A stretch of 64,000 bases of DNA, from contig NC_134311.1 in assembly GCF_949628215.1 (NCBI RefSeq), positions 13,702,582 through 13,766,581 of the forward strand, read 5' to 3'. Source of the stretch: Phalacrocorax aristotelis (Eukaryota > Chordata > Aves > Suliformes > Phalacrocoracidae). Below the pieces are notes generated by a model that saw only the letters and a program-made list of their open reading frames with translations, was not told the origin of the DNA and ran no database searches. Both the position numbers and the translations under genes were made by a program. Shown here one piece after another: positions 33,208-45,848 of this stretch (the stretch's first letter is position 1; each line of letters begins with the position of its first letter).

Positions 33208-36059
33208 GGTTCTGTGAACTGATGAAACCTAAAGAGGAGTTTGATGTGCATAGGAGCCAGAACAAAAATAAGCAGCAGGGAGGGGTAGGAGACATAGGGA
33301 ACAGTGGATGCACTCTAGGGAACTGAAAAATCCCACCAATACCTGTGAATAATCCTAGATGGGGGTCTTTGTAATCTCCTAGATTCATGCAGCTGGGCCT
33401 CCTCTGTGACACCCTGATATTCAGACAGAAAATGTATTTCTAAGTATGTCTAGTCACACGTGGCTTTGCACCACAAATTGCCTGAACCAATACATAGCAA
33501 AGGTGGTGGAGAATTTCACGATTATCTAAAAAAACAATTGCAAACTTTTGCAAAAGGGTGATTAAATGTTAATTTCAATTCTCTTCAATGTCCTGCTTCA
33601 GTCAGTGCTGCAATGACAGTGGGGAGAGGAAGCAGTCGTTAAAACAGTTAAGCCAGAGTTTCCGCCTTAGAGGGCTGATCCTGCCCAGTGCTGTGCACCT
33701 CCTGAATTAATTCCTCTCCTTACTCATACTCAGCTGGTTTCAGTAAACAAAATACTCTCTTGCTGGTTACTATTCTGGGAACCTCAACTGCTCTCAGGTC
33801 TGTTTTGAATACTAATATAAGAGCTAAATTCTGATGTCACATGCCACCTGTGCTGATGCTGAGAGATGTTTTGAATGTTGTTAGTATGAACCAGTGCAAA
33901 GCATTAGCTAAGTGAAAATGAGATATGAGTGGGCAATCTTACATTAGCAAGATCAATGCTGGGCTGCCCAGAATGATTTAGAGGAAACAGAAAAGGGAGA
34001 AAAAGGGTAAATCTAATGGCCTGCCTCACAGCCTAGTTTGTACCATATTTGAACCTGCAATATTGCATTGGCATCAGTACATTACACCGTTATCACACAT
34101 GCTGGAGGATGCACTGAGCAGATCTCCTCCAAGAGAAAAGGACTTTAAAAATGTTGGACAGCTGCGGTAGGCAAAACACAACATCCAAACAATCAGTGAG
34201 AAGCAGGGTAGGACACAATAGCAACTCCACAGTCAGAGAGAGCAAATGCTCATGATACAAGTAATTGTGGGGTGCTGGCTTGGAATATAGACAAGGACTG
34301 TTTGGGTCTGAATGCTACCGAGTCCAGATCTAGAAGTCTCTTCAGTCAAAGCGGAAGGAGAGCTGTGCCTGTGACGTGTGTCAAGATGAAGCAGAACTCC
34401 TAATGAATGCCACTGGACGGATGATCAGACAAAAGGTCCTGTGAGTGGGCGTATGTCTTCCTCTTGCATTTGTTATTTGCATGTTGAACTTATTCTGCAG
34501 TGACACTTCTGCTTGTGGTCTGCATGGATCTAGACACTTCATGTAGTTCCAAGCTCTGGCATTTCCTCTGGAGCCCAGTGGAAAATTTTACAAGGAATCA
34601 GTTGGCTGATACCGATTCTGTATTTCGCAGTCCTTGGCTAATACTGGCAGGCCTCCTGCTTTGTGCATCTGTGCTATTTACAGTCACTAACTTCCATTCA
34701 GCCTCCCCTCCATATACACAGGCAAGAAAACTAGGCTTTCAGCATTTATTTCTAATATACCCAGTGTTTCACAGCTGCATTTTTCTATTCACCCAGGGTA
34801 AATGCCACACAGGCGCATGAGAGACTGACCTGTTCTTCAGCAGCTCCTGCTAGCTCTAGGGGTGATCTCTTTCCCCCAAAAGGCATGAAAGCATTCAGGC
34901 CATACAAATCAATGAGTTAGTTTAGGACAATTCCACTGGAGAATGAGAAGTAGGCTTGAAAAACGTAAGGTTGAATTTCATTAGGTAGTAACTTTCCTAG
35001 GCTTTCGATGGTTCTAATCCATCTTGCATGAGACATGCAATTTACTCACAGTGAAGTTCCTTCATTTGCTTCAGTGCTCACTATTTAAGTACCTGTGTTG
35101 AACGAGTCACTGTTTAAATGAGGCTTTAAAATGTAGTGGTTCGGGAAACATACAGAGAAAGCAGTCAGATCCTGAAAGGTCCTGCTGAAAGCTTTGCTAA
35201 TTTTTGTAAGAGACAATATTTGGTATAAGAGTTGCCAGTGTAAAACTGTAGCAGTAGGTGTATAACAGATTATGTTTAACACCTGGAAGACACAAGTTTT
35301 CTGTAAGAGGAGCAATGACAGCAGACAACCTTGACAGGCATTCATTTTGGAGTCTGAGGTTTTTGAAAACTAGGCAACAGCAACAATTTAAGGTCCTATT
35401 TCCTGGTAAGCTGTTTACCAAGCCAAGATGTGATTTTCCAAGAACCTCAGGTTAGTATTTAGCACTGATTCTGATGTTATGTTATAGGAGCAGTTTAAAT
35501 ACTATGCACCAGAAGGCACTCCAAATCCATCACGGCAAATGGACTGGATAATGGTCGTAAAAACCAAAATGTCACGGAGAGACAGTCAGAGGAGAGGTAA
35601 TTTCCATCAGTGAAGTCCTCTGCATGTCACTGTCTCACTCTTGTCAAACCAGAGACATTCTGATTCTAAGAAGAGCCACTGTTCTCTGCTAGAATGTTTA
35701 CTTGGTTTTAGCAATTACATTTGTAAGTACATTATATTTGTATTTTCTTGTTCTATATCATAGCTGCAGTACTTCCTACAAGAAATTTGATACCTTTCTT
35801 AGGACAGTTTAGAAATACAATTAAAACCAGTTATTTTGCCTGTCTTGATGTAATTAAACATTACCTATGCTTTTCTTGCCAGTTACCATCTTCATCATGT
35901 AGTCTGCTGGATCAGCATCTCCCAATAAATTTCAAACAGTATAAAATATATGCTAAACTTTGCAAAAACACACTATGCAACTACCACGTTACTGACTTTA
36001 TATTAATTATGCATGAGACACCTTCAGATACCAAGCCTATATTGACAGAGCAAATAGGT
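29301..36059. other. Intergenic and possible 3' UTR of CDKN2A; T30 tract
   Basis: No further exon was recognised between CDKN2A exon 2 and the first CR1. Candidate polyadenylation hexamers are ATTAAA at 30077 and AATAAA at 31692, but neither can be assigned. A moderately GC-rich stretch lies at 30770-31110. A pure T30 run occupies 33175-33204. Confidence 0.5.
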
Positions 36060-37085
36060 ATCATAGAATCATAGGATGGTTTGGGTTGGAAGGGACCTTC
36101 AAAGCTCATCTGACCCAATCCCCCTGCCATGGACATTTTTCACTAAATCAGGTTGATCAAAGCCCCATCCAACCTGACTTTGAACACTTTTAGTGATGGG
36201 GCATCCACAACCTGTCTGGGCAACCTGTTCCAGTGTCGAACCACATTAATCGTAAAAAATTCATGTCCAAACTAAATCCACCATCTTTAAATTTAAAACT
36301 GTTGTCCCTTGCTGCATCACTACAGACCCTGGTGAAAAGTCTCCCTCCATCTTATTGAGAATGGCTTTAAGTACTGCAAGGCCACAATAAGGTCTCCCCG
36401 CAGCCTTCTCTTCTCCAGGCTGAACAACCAAAACTCTCTCAGCCTGTCCTCGTAGCACAGGTGCTCCAGCCCTCAGATCATTTTTGTGGCCTCCTCTGGA
36501 CCCGCTCCAACAGTTCCACGTCCTTCTTGTGCTGAGGGCTCCAGAGCTGGATGAAGGGCTCCAGGTGGGGTCTCACCAGAGGGGAGCAGAGGGGCAGAAT
36601 CACCTTCCTCGGCCTGCTGGTCATGCTGCTTCTGATGCAGCCCAAGATACAGTTGGTCTTTTGGGCTACAAGCACACACTGCTGGGTCATGTCCAGCTTT
36701 TCATCCACCAGTACCCACAAGTCCTTCTCCGCAGGGCTGCTCTCAATCTATTCATCCCCCAGCCTGTACTGGTATCAGGGGTTGCCCTGACCCAGGTGCA
36801 GGATCTGGCACTTGGCCTGTTGAACCTCATGAGGCTCACATGGGCTCACTTCCTGGGCTTGTCCAGGCCCCTCTGGAGAGCATCCATCCTTCTGGTGTGT
36901 CAACCGCACTGCTCAGCTTGGTGTCATCCCACTAAATCTCACTATTTTATGTCATTGATGAAAATTTTACATAGATCAGTCCCAGCACAGACCCTTGAGG
37001 GACACCACTTTTTACTGGTCTCCACCTGGACATTAAGCTATTGACTGCAACTCTTTGGACACAGCCATCCAGTGAATTTCTTACC
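36060..37085 (-). mobile_element. CR1 retrotransposon fragment (3' part)
   Basis: On the + strand it starts with the inverted CR1 terminus (TCATAGAATCATAGGATGG, then TTGGAAGGGACC), and continues with the antisense of the reverse transcriptase C-terminal region. The element is therefore on the - strand with its 3' end at the left. Frames are broken. About 1 kb remains of a full element of several kilobases, the 5' truncation usual for CR1. Confidence 0.9.
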
Positions 37086-37144
37086 CTTACCTAGCATTAT
37101 CATTTAGCCTTGTATGCAGATGAAGAATTTAAAACAGAAATGTC

Positions 37145-37189
37145 TTAACAGAAAACACTAATGATGGACCCGCTCTGTGCCATACTGTC
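37145..37189 (-). CDS. MTAP: Weak candidate for the last coding exon of MTAP
   Basis: On the - strand an acceptor-like GTCACAG (after a moderate pyrimidine stretch) is followed in phase 0 by 14 codons starting DSMAQSGS and ending in TAA. Human MTAP ends with a very short last exon whose first residues are NMAQFS, and the previous exon in this window also ends in phase 0 after LK. Only the MAQ match and the phase support it. It is about 8.5 kb from the preceding exon. A chance match is quite possible. Confidence 0.25.
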   Translation of the reverse strand, partial: DSMAQSGSIISVFC

Positions 37190-38012
37190 CTGTGACATTA
37201 AGTACTCAGTATGTAAAACAAGGAAATTATCATAATTATCTTTATATGTCAGTACAGACTGTAAAAAAATAAAATCCAAGGGGGACTGAAAACGGAACCC
37301 AGAAAAAACTTTCCCTTGGAACATCCAAATACGAACTCCATGCCTCCAATCCATTTCACTAATACTGTCCAATGGGCAAAGATAACCACAATGAAAAGCA
37401 TTTTTGAGGCCAGCCATCTTGTTTGGTAGTGAAGATAATAAAAGGCATGTTAGATTTGTAGCCTTCTTTCTGTCAAGCTTCAAGCTCTGACTCCTGCAAT
37501 CTAAGTTCTTTAAAAAAACACCAGGAAGTATGGGAAGGTAGTTAAGGTATTTTCCCCAGTATCTGAAAAGAACCGGTACTGGTTTTGGTAGGGAGAATAC
37601 ATCCAAATCTAAAGGCTGGGTGTCTAACCAAACAAGACTAGCAAGCTAGTCTTGTACAGTGCAAGAATCTGTACATTCCATGTTTCTGAACTTTCACTTG
37701 CTTGGCTTTGATTGCATTCTGATCCACATCTCAGCAACCCCTGTTGTTTCAGGGACTTAGAGCCTTAAGTTCTACGCAGCACAGAATTTTATAAAGGTGA
37801 TGTTTTCAAGGTATTACTATCAACCTGCTCCATGATTGGCAAAAGTCATTGTCAGACAATATTCATTCACTAATTACTAGAAGTAAATAAAAAAATAAAT
37901 TTTCACACAGTTTGTAGAAGCATAGGTTTCATTTATTTACTAGACAAAAAGCAGATTATCATTTTATTGAAGTTAAATTATATTTAAAAAAATGAAATTC
38001 ATACAAAGTGCT

Positions 38013-39478
38013 TCACAGCATCACAGAATGGCAGGGGTTGGAAGGGACCTCTAGAGATCATCTCATCCAACTGCCCTGTTTGAGCAGGCACACCTAGAGC
38101 AGGGGGCACAGGAACACCTCCAGGCGGGTTTTGAATGTCTCCAGGGAAGGGACTCCACAGCCTCTCTGGGCAGCCTGTGCCCCTGCTCTGGCACCCTCAC
38201 AGGAAAGTAGTTTTTTCCTCATATTCGGGTGGAACTTCCTGTGTTCCAGTTTATGCCCATTGCCCCTTGTCCTGTTGTTGGGCACCTCTGAAAAAAGCCT
38301 GGCCCCATCCTCTTGACACCCACCCATCAGATATTTATATGCATTGATAAGATTTCCCCCTCAGTCTTCTCTTCTCCAGGCTGAACAAACCCAGGTGCCT
38401 CAGCCTTTCCTCATAAGAGAGATGCTCCAGTCTCCTGATCACCTTTGTGGCTCTCTGCTGGAGTGCCTCCAGCGCTTCCCTGTCTTTCATGAACTGGAGA
38501 GCCCAGCACTGGACACAGTACTCCAGATGTGGTCTCACTAGGGCAGAGCAGAGGGGGTCAATAACCTCCCTCGACCTGCTGGACACACTCCTTTTAATGC
38601 AGCCCAGGATACTGTTGGCCTTCTTGGCCACAAGGGCACATCGCTGGCTCAGGGTCACCTTGCTGTCCACCAGCACGGCCAGGTCCTTCTCAACAGAGCT
38701 GCTTTCCAGTAGTTCAGCCCCCAGCATGTACCCGTGCATGGGGCTGTTCCTCCCCAGGTGCAGGACCTTGCACTTGCTCTTGTTGAATTTCATGACGTTC
38801 CTCTGGGCCCAGCTCTCCAGCCTGTCCAGGTCTTGCTGCATGGCAACACAGCCTGCTGGTGTATCAGCCCCTCCTCTCAGCTTGGTATCATCAGCAAACT
38901 TGCTGAGGTAACACTATCCCATCGTCCCCGTCATTGATTAATATATTAAACAGGACTGGATCCAGCACAGACCCCTGGGGAACACCACTAGTGACAGGCC
39001 TCTATCCACACTCTGCCCCGTTGATCATAACCCTCTGAGCTCTGCCGTTCAGCCAGTTCTCTGTCCACCTCACTGTTCACTCATCCAACCCACACTTCCT
39101 TATCTTGTCTATATGGATGCTGTGGGAGACAGTGTCAAAGGCTTTGCTGAAGTTGAGGTAAACAACATCCACTGCTCTCCCTTCATCAACCCAGCCAGCC
39201 ACGCCATCATAGAAAGCGTCAGTTTGGCCAAGCATGACCTCCCCTTGGTGAATCCACGTTGACTACTTCTGATAACCTTCTTGTCCTCTACATGCCTGGA
39301 GATGACCTCCAGGATGAACTGCTCCATCACCTTTCTGGGGATGGAGGTGAGGCTGACTGGCCTATAGTTTCCTGGGTCCTCCTTCTTGCCCTTTCTGAAA
39401 ATTGGAGTGACATTGACTACCCTCCAGTCCTCGGGCACCTCTCCTGTCCTCCATGACCTTTCAAAGATGATGGAGAGT
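38013..39478 (-). mobile_element. CR1 retrotransposon fragment with reverse transcriptase pieces
   Basis: Antisense CR1 starting with CACAGAATGGCAGGGGTTGG. The - strand frames include 38841-38335, which matches the C-terminal region of CR1 reverse transcriptase (LDRLESWAQ, and later [13 protein letters not shown]), and 39438-39109, matching its N-terminal part (NYRPVSLTSIP). The central catalytic region between them is disrupted. The element is dead and 5'-truncated. Confidence 0.92.
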
Positions 39479-42400
39479 CAATACACTTGAGCATATTCAT
39501 CACTTAAAACAGAAACTAAACACTGTTGAAATCAGTGAAGCAGCAAAAGGCCAGCAGAGTGTTCAGGACACTGGCAGCAAGGTACTTTGCTGCACAGTTC
39601 TGTAAGTGACAAAAGTACATCTTCAGGCACAAATTTGTCTCAGTCATTAGCTATATTTTTTTAATGGAAACATTAATTACAAAACTGCTGCTGAAAGAGT
39701 ACCAATATAATTATTAAACCATGTTTTCTAGCACACAAAGAAAACCCACTGCTTTTAAAAAAAAAACACTGAAATAAAAAATATGGACAATGTATAAAAA
39801 AAGCAAAACTTCATATTTAAATTGCCAGTCAGTTTTTCTGGTATGTTTCTGAAGTGAACTGTAACCATTTGCCTTGTCAAAGGAAAAGACGGGAGGCAGA
39901 AATAGTAAACCAAATAGTGTATCTCTGAATTTGCTTTCTTAGACCTTATTTCATTTCTGCAACAGATTATTACCTAACCTTTCCTTTCTCCCGTCACTTA
40001 AAAGGCATCCCTGAATAGAGGATGACAACTTGCTACTGACTTTTTTCTTTTTTCTTTGGCCACTGTCTGATCGAGTTTCGAAGTAAAGCTATTCCAAGTT
40101 TAAAACATAGTAAAAATCTAACTTTAGATATTTTAACATTACCAAGCATGATAAGAATTACAAAAGCTGCATTACACATTATGATCTATTAATGTTTACT
40201 CCATTCTTTTATGGTTATAACAATTTTTTATTGTTAACATTTGGAAGTTCAAAAGTGATACACTCTTCCTTGCGAGTATGCAAAATTCAAGGTCCATGCA
40301 GGCTGCTACTGCTTTGGCAGGATGACCGAACACTGCACTGTTGTCTGAAATACAAAGTCAAAGTAGATGAATGCTTCCTCTGCCAACGCAGAGCAGAATT
40401 ATTTTTCAATGTAAAGGCAGACTACATAGCTTCCGTTTGGATTACAAACCTGTAACTCCTTCCATGTACACAGTATCTCCAACTTCCTCCAACACCACAA
40501 AAGTTAAAAGAATTACAGCGAGGGCATACTCTACAACAGTTCATGGACTTGTCATTACAACTTTTTGAACTTATGTAACAGGTTTGTTAGTATTGAGAAC
40601 AACAATCATATTGCAGAAACACTAAATTAAGGACTTTAGGCTCACAGGCTACAAATGAAAAATTGTGCAGCTTGCTTTTCGTTTTTAAGGTTAGCATACT
40701 GGATTACGTGCATCACATTCACAGAAAGCTCGTTATAAATATAATCAGAATGCTCTGAAAATGAGGTTCCTTAAAAACTCCAGTGATTTCTACATGTTTC
40801 TTCATCAGTTTTGAAGTCCAGCTATCAAGAACAGAAATCTTCCTCTAAAGGTGCAATGATTAGAAGTGAATTAAATACTCAAGTTACACAGGGACAGGCA
40901 ACTTTAAGATCAGCCACATTCAAGGGTCTGAGAAACACTTCAGTCTCAGCTTTCTTGAGAGATCCTTAGTCTGCAAGGACCACAGTATGCAGACCAATGC
41001 AACTACAGTTGAATGCAACTACAAGTGAAGCCTTGATGAATTTTCCCCCTCCAACTTATTCACCTGAGCCAATTCACTCTAGTCACATAAGTACAATTGC
41101 TGATTTCACTGAGATATTTTTTGAAAAACATAATTACTCACGAATATTTACAAGATCAGATCTCTACACACATAAGTTACGAATGCCAGCTTCAGTTTGT
41201 GATAGACTAGAAAAAATGACTGAAATATGTTAACTTTTAGTCCTTCAACTTGTTAGCTATCAAACACATACAAGTATGTCAATGATGAAACATACCTACA
41301 GGTACCTTACTCAATCTAAACTATTCCACAGTATTCACTAACCACAGCTCTCTTACTGAAGTACAACACCAGTCCTTGTGCCAGCAGTCTGACAAATCTT
41401 TCACACAGGCTAGTACAGAAGCTCAAAAAAGGCAGGTAATATCAGCAGGTCTTCTCACAGAGTCAAGAAGTTTATCTGCAGAGCATTCACTGACACCTTA
41501 CCACAAGCTGATTTTCTTACACCTATGCTGTATGAAAAATCAGTTCTAACATGACACTCCTTTTACCATTCCAGTACAGATTCTCTCCTGATCTTCATGT
41601 GATTGAACCTAACTGTAATACAGCTATAGAGCTCAATTCCCAGTTGTTATGAGTTAAAACTATTTTTAACAAGACAGTCTTTCCTCTCTCACCAATACTT
41701 CTCCTAATAGATAAAAAATAATCTACTATATTTGTTCCCCTTTGAAATTGTCTGATATCCCTAATTTATTTACTTAATTCAGCAATGAGCCCACATTTTA
41801 CTTGATCAGCCTTTGATATCGGTGCAGTGGCTGAAGTTCTTGTTGCCTTTGATGTCCCTTCCAAGCATCAGCTATAGGCAAGACTTGTTTTTCCTGAAAC
41901 CACCCCTACATGCCTGCTCTTGCTTCTGGATTCCTTCTTTGAGGCTTGTCCCTGCTTCCAACCCTTGAATGCTGCATTTTTGCACTGGAGCTCTACTTCC
42001 TGTTTAGCCAAGTCAGTCTCCCAGTTTATTCTGTGGATCACTCCTGTGCTTGGAGAAGGCCTTTGAAGACCTGCCAGCTTTCTGGAGTTCCTTGCCCCTT
42101 CAGAGCTGCCTCCCATAAGATGACACCTACTAGTTCACTGGTTAAACCCAAGTATGCTCACCTCCAGCATCAGTACTCTGCTAGTTGCCTTCCTCGCTCC
42201 CAAAAGGATGCTGGATGCCACTATTTCATGAGCATTACAGCAACTGCCAGTGATTATCACCTTGCTACACAACTCTTCTCAGTGAACAGCAGATTCAGCT
42301 GTACATCACCCATCATCCAGAAATTTCCCTGACACCAGCCTGACATCACTTGGACCACTGTGATCAATAGCATCACCTATGTTTTCTGATCCATGACAAA

Positions 42401-45400
42401 AATACGTTGTCATACCCTGTCCTGAAAAAGGGCTTTGTCCCCTGGCTGTGCCTCAAAATGACATGCTGTAGAAGATGCTGTGCCTGCAGAAAAGTTTGCT
42501 CCAAACTTTTTTTCCAAGCTCATGTAACCTGAGCTTACAAAATTATCTCTTTTTACAGCAGCAGAGCCAGGAAATACTGGCCTAAAGACAACTCATGCAG
42601 TTAAAAAATAGTAACTTTCAAACTACACTTAAACTCACCAGTGTATCATGGACGAAAAGCCACACAAAAAGGAACAGATGGCAGGCAGCCTATTGTTTAG
42701 CAGAAAAACAGTCCCTGGACATTCTTGCTTCAACACTTCATGATTTCCCAAAGACTACAGTGAAATTCAGAGCTGACACCCCACATATGTGGGGGATGCA
42801 TACCTCCATGGGAGGGGTACAGGTAAGGGAAGCTGGGCAAGGAGACTGGCAGCATATTTTCTCCTGCCTGGTGAAGTTCCTCCAGTCATAGCAGCCAGAT
42901 TACAGAGCTCAGCAGAGAAAAAGTCATGTCCATGTAGAGCTTTATGTTTTTCACATGCTTCCCCAACACTAGAAAGAGAGACTGGCAAATGCCCATTTGA
43001 GATGCGCAGCTGAGGCCTGGCCATAGGCTGGCACGGCTTTACACCATCACTGATAACAGAGTACCAGTGGCACTTTTGCTCAGCTCCTCCCTTGTCTGTG
43101 TTTCTTACTGCATTACCACAGGGCAGGCAAGAGGCGGTGCCCTCAATCTCTGGGAAAAAGTGCTGCTGAAAAAGATAAGTTCAAAAAAACCCATCATCTG
43201 ACCTTCAAAATTCCCGAAGTAAAATATACAGAAGAAGACTTCACATCTACAAAGAGAATAGCTTTTTTAAACTCTTTACGGTTCAGCTATACTACTGAGG
43301 CACGCACATACATAGCTTTTTGCTGTATTGCATAATTGCCCATCTTCTTATTCACTAACACAGAAGCGTAGGACCAATCCATCTACTTTATGACCATTTA
43401 ATGCGTCAAACAGAAGGTTTTTTAGTCTTTCCTGCCCTTCCTAAGTAAAATCAGAGGCAGCCTCCAAAGCCTCAGACTTTCCTGTCACTTTTCCAAAGTA
43501 CTCAGTTGTGTTAAATCAGAAACAATTGTGACTCCCTACTCTCCTGACATAAAATCCCAAGCCCCACTGCCAATACCTAGTTCCCGTTTCCAGCTCTCCT
43601 AATGCCCTCAGATCAACTCCCTTTCTCAGTATATTATCACTCAAACCATGCCACTATCAGCAAAGAGCATAAACACATGAGAATTGCCAAGCCCAAGTGC
43701 AACTATCCCAGTATCCATCACTGATACCAGGTGGTAGAAGATGCTTAAGAGAAACAGTGTAAGAAACTACATTAAAATGTCATGACCCTTCCTCTGGTGC
43801 ATCACAGTTTCTTTTTTCAGCGAACAGTAGTTCAGGGACGACTGAGCTGGAGGTAGCACCGGAATCAGTGTTTTAAACAGCTGACAATTAACTGAAAGAA
43901 GGGTTGGTGTTCATTAAAGGGGAACCTTGCAAACTTAGTGCCAGCTCTTTCTAGTCACCTGCTCTTTCAATCACGATAAAGAATCAAGAAAATTATGCAA
44001 GTGAAAGCAACAAGGCACTGCTTACTGAAGTACACCTACCAGAATTGAAGGCAGATCCTCAGTACCTAAGCAGTGTATACATGGGAAATTTCCTTGCATG
44101 CCAGCACGATCAAAGTAACTGAGGAACTATCTAGCACATTTTTTAGATTGTTTGTTCAAACTCTGAGTTTTTTTGCATAGCTAGGCATCTGTATTAAACA
44201 AAAAGTATGACCCAGTCCTCTGAAAATGTTTTCTGTGGATTAGAGGGGAGAAGGAATACTGATTCTGTTGTCTCCCTTATCCACCCATGACACAACTTCC
44301 TAAGGACTGCAAAGGGAAAAGTCGGTTACCTCTCACAAATACACAGAGGGGACATTAAATAGCTGTTTCAGATAACTGGGTGAGGAAGAGTCAAACATAA
44401 TCCAAGGCCTCCTAACAAAAAGTAGTTTTCTGGTGAAGAATCATCAAAAGACTAATTTTGAGGATTTGTGTTGGAATTCCATGAGCCTGACCTGGTCAAG
44501 TATGCTGAAAAGTATCTGGGGTGAATTTTGCTTAATATGTGTTTCCTTTAGCACACTGACTAAACTAGAGATAAGAGTCACTGACAAGTGAACCGTATTG
44601 GAAATAAAACTGAAAATTTGATCCCAAAAGACATAGAAGATTTTTACAGCACATATAGTTGTATTTATAGTTGCATTTCAGGGACACACTTTCAGGTATA
44701 TGAAGGTAAGACTTATGTCTGTGTTCATCTTTTTTACCCATTCAAATTTCAGTCAACACAGTGATTTTCAGAAAAGAGAAAGAATGAACCTACAGTGGAG
44801 AGAGTCATCAGAGACTGGACTCTCTCAAAAGTTTCCTCAGCGGACTTCCTCCTCAGAGTGCTGCTGCTTCCCCGAACAGAGATCCTTGTGGCCCCCTTCT
44901 GTCTGCTCTGTCTTTCACATTCCAGTTCTTTTGCCCTGTCTCCCACACCATCTCAGTGTAATCCTCAGTTGCTCTTGCACTTCATGCTCTTGTACTCTTG
45001 GAAGTGGCTAGCTGTCACAAAAAGCTTGTTGAGAAGTTGGATAGACATCCAAACTATTTTAACATTGTTATTTCCCTCTATGCTACAACCAGAAATGAAT
45101 CTTAAGCATGCCTGTGAAATAAAGGTGATGTAAAACAAGTAAACTCTTGTCTAAAAAAATTCTGCTTAAAAATTCTGTCACCGATATATTTTGAAATATT
45201 CTTTTCCTTTTTTTTTCCCATGCACCGTAGATCTGTAACCTGTGGGAGTACACAGTTCTAATAATTTGAAACTGGTTATTACCCGTATCTTGTAACAGAC
45301 TCCTCTGCTTCTACGTATTAAGAGAGCACAATGTTCTTGGTTTGGTTCAGTCTTCTCCGCTTGGCTCTCCGTTATTCTAGGATCTAAGCCAAAGCTGAGT

Positions 45401-45725
45401 AGGAGGTACAGATTTTTCATTTGGATAGTCACATAGATTTGTATCTTACCTGTGCTATCAAGGATAACACTTCATCAACCACATAGAGATGTCCTTAATT
45501 TTTTTACCTTTTGTAATACTTCTTGTAAAACTGAAGCTAGATCTTTGCAATTAAGCTTGTGAGAGCCTTAACAAATTTGTTGCCTATCTTGAATGGATGT
45601 TTTGCTTAAGCACGTAGTCTAAGAAGTTATGATTTAAGCAGAAACATCTTGCAGCATATATCTATATTATGTGTACACACGCATACGCTTTCTCTAGTAC
45701 TCATCAGCCTCATGCGCATACTTAC
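39479..45725. other. Between MTAP and CDKN2A 3' ends, no gene recognised
   Basis: AT-rich sequence which is either the last MTAP intron and 3' UTR or intergenic. The open frames are short and unrecognised. No CR1 or LTR copy was seen. Confidence 0.5.
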
Positions 45726-45848
45726 TTTCAGGGTGTGCAGGGTGTCGGTCCATTCCATGGAACCTATCTGAGGTATAGCAGTAAGGAGTATGCTAGTAGC
45801 CTTATTTGCATTCTCTTTCAGTGTCTTTAAAACTTTATCCACTGAAAC
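45726..45848 (-). CDS. MTAP: MTAP exon ([10 protein letters not shown] ... TDTLHTLK)
   Basis: 41 codons bounded by TTTCTAG acceptor and GTAAGT donor. It matches the human [17 protein letters not shown] region with conservative changes. If the donor is not used the frame runs another 33 codons into the intron, ending near 45627, giving an alternative C-terminus. Confidence 0.93.

Noticed and set aside
38335-38841. 168-codon - strand frame as a possible host gene
   Set aside because: It is the C-terminal part of a CR1 reverse transcriptase in a truncated retrotransposon, with the CR1 3' tail next to it.
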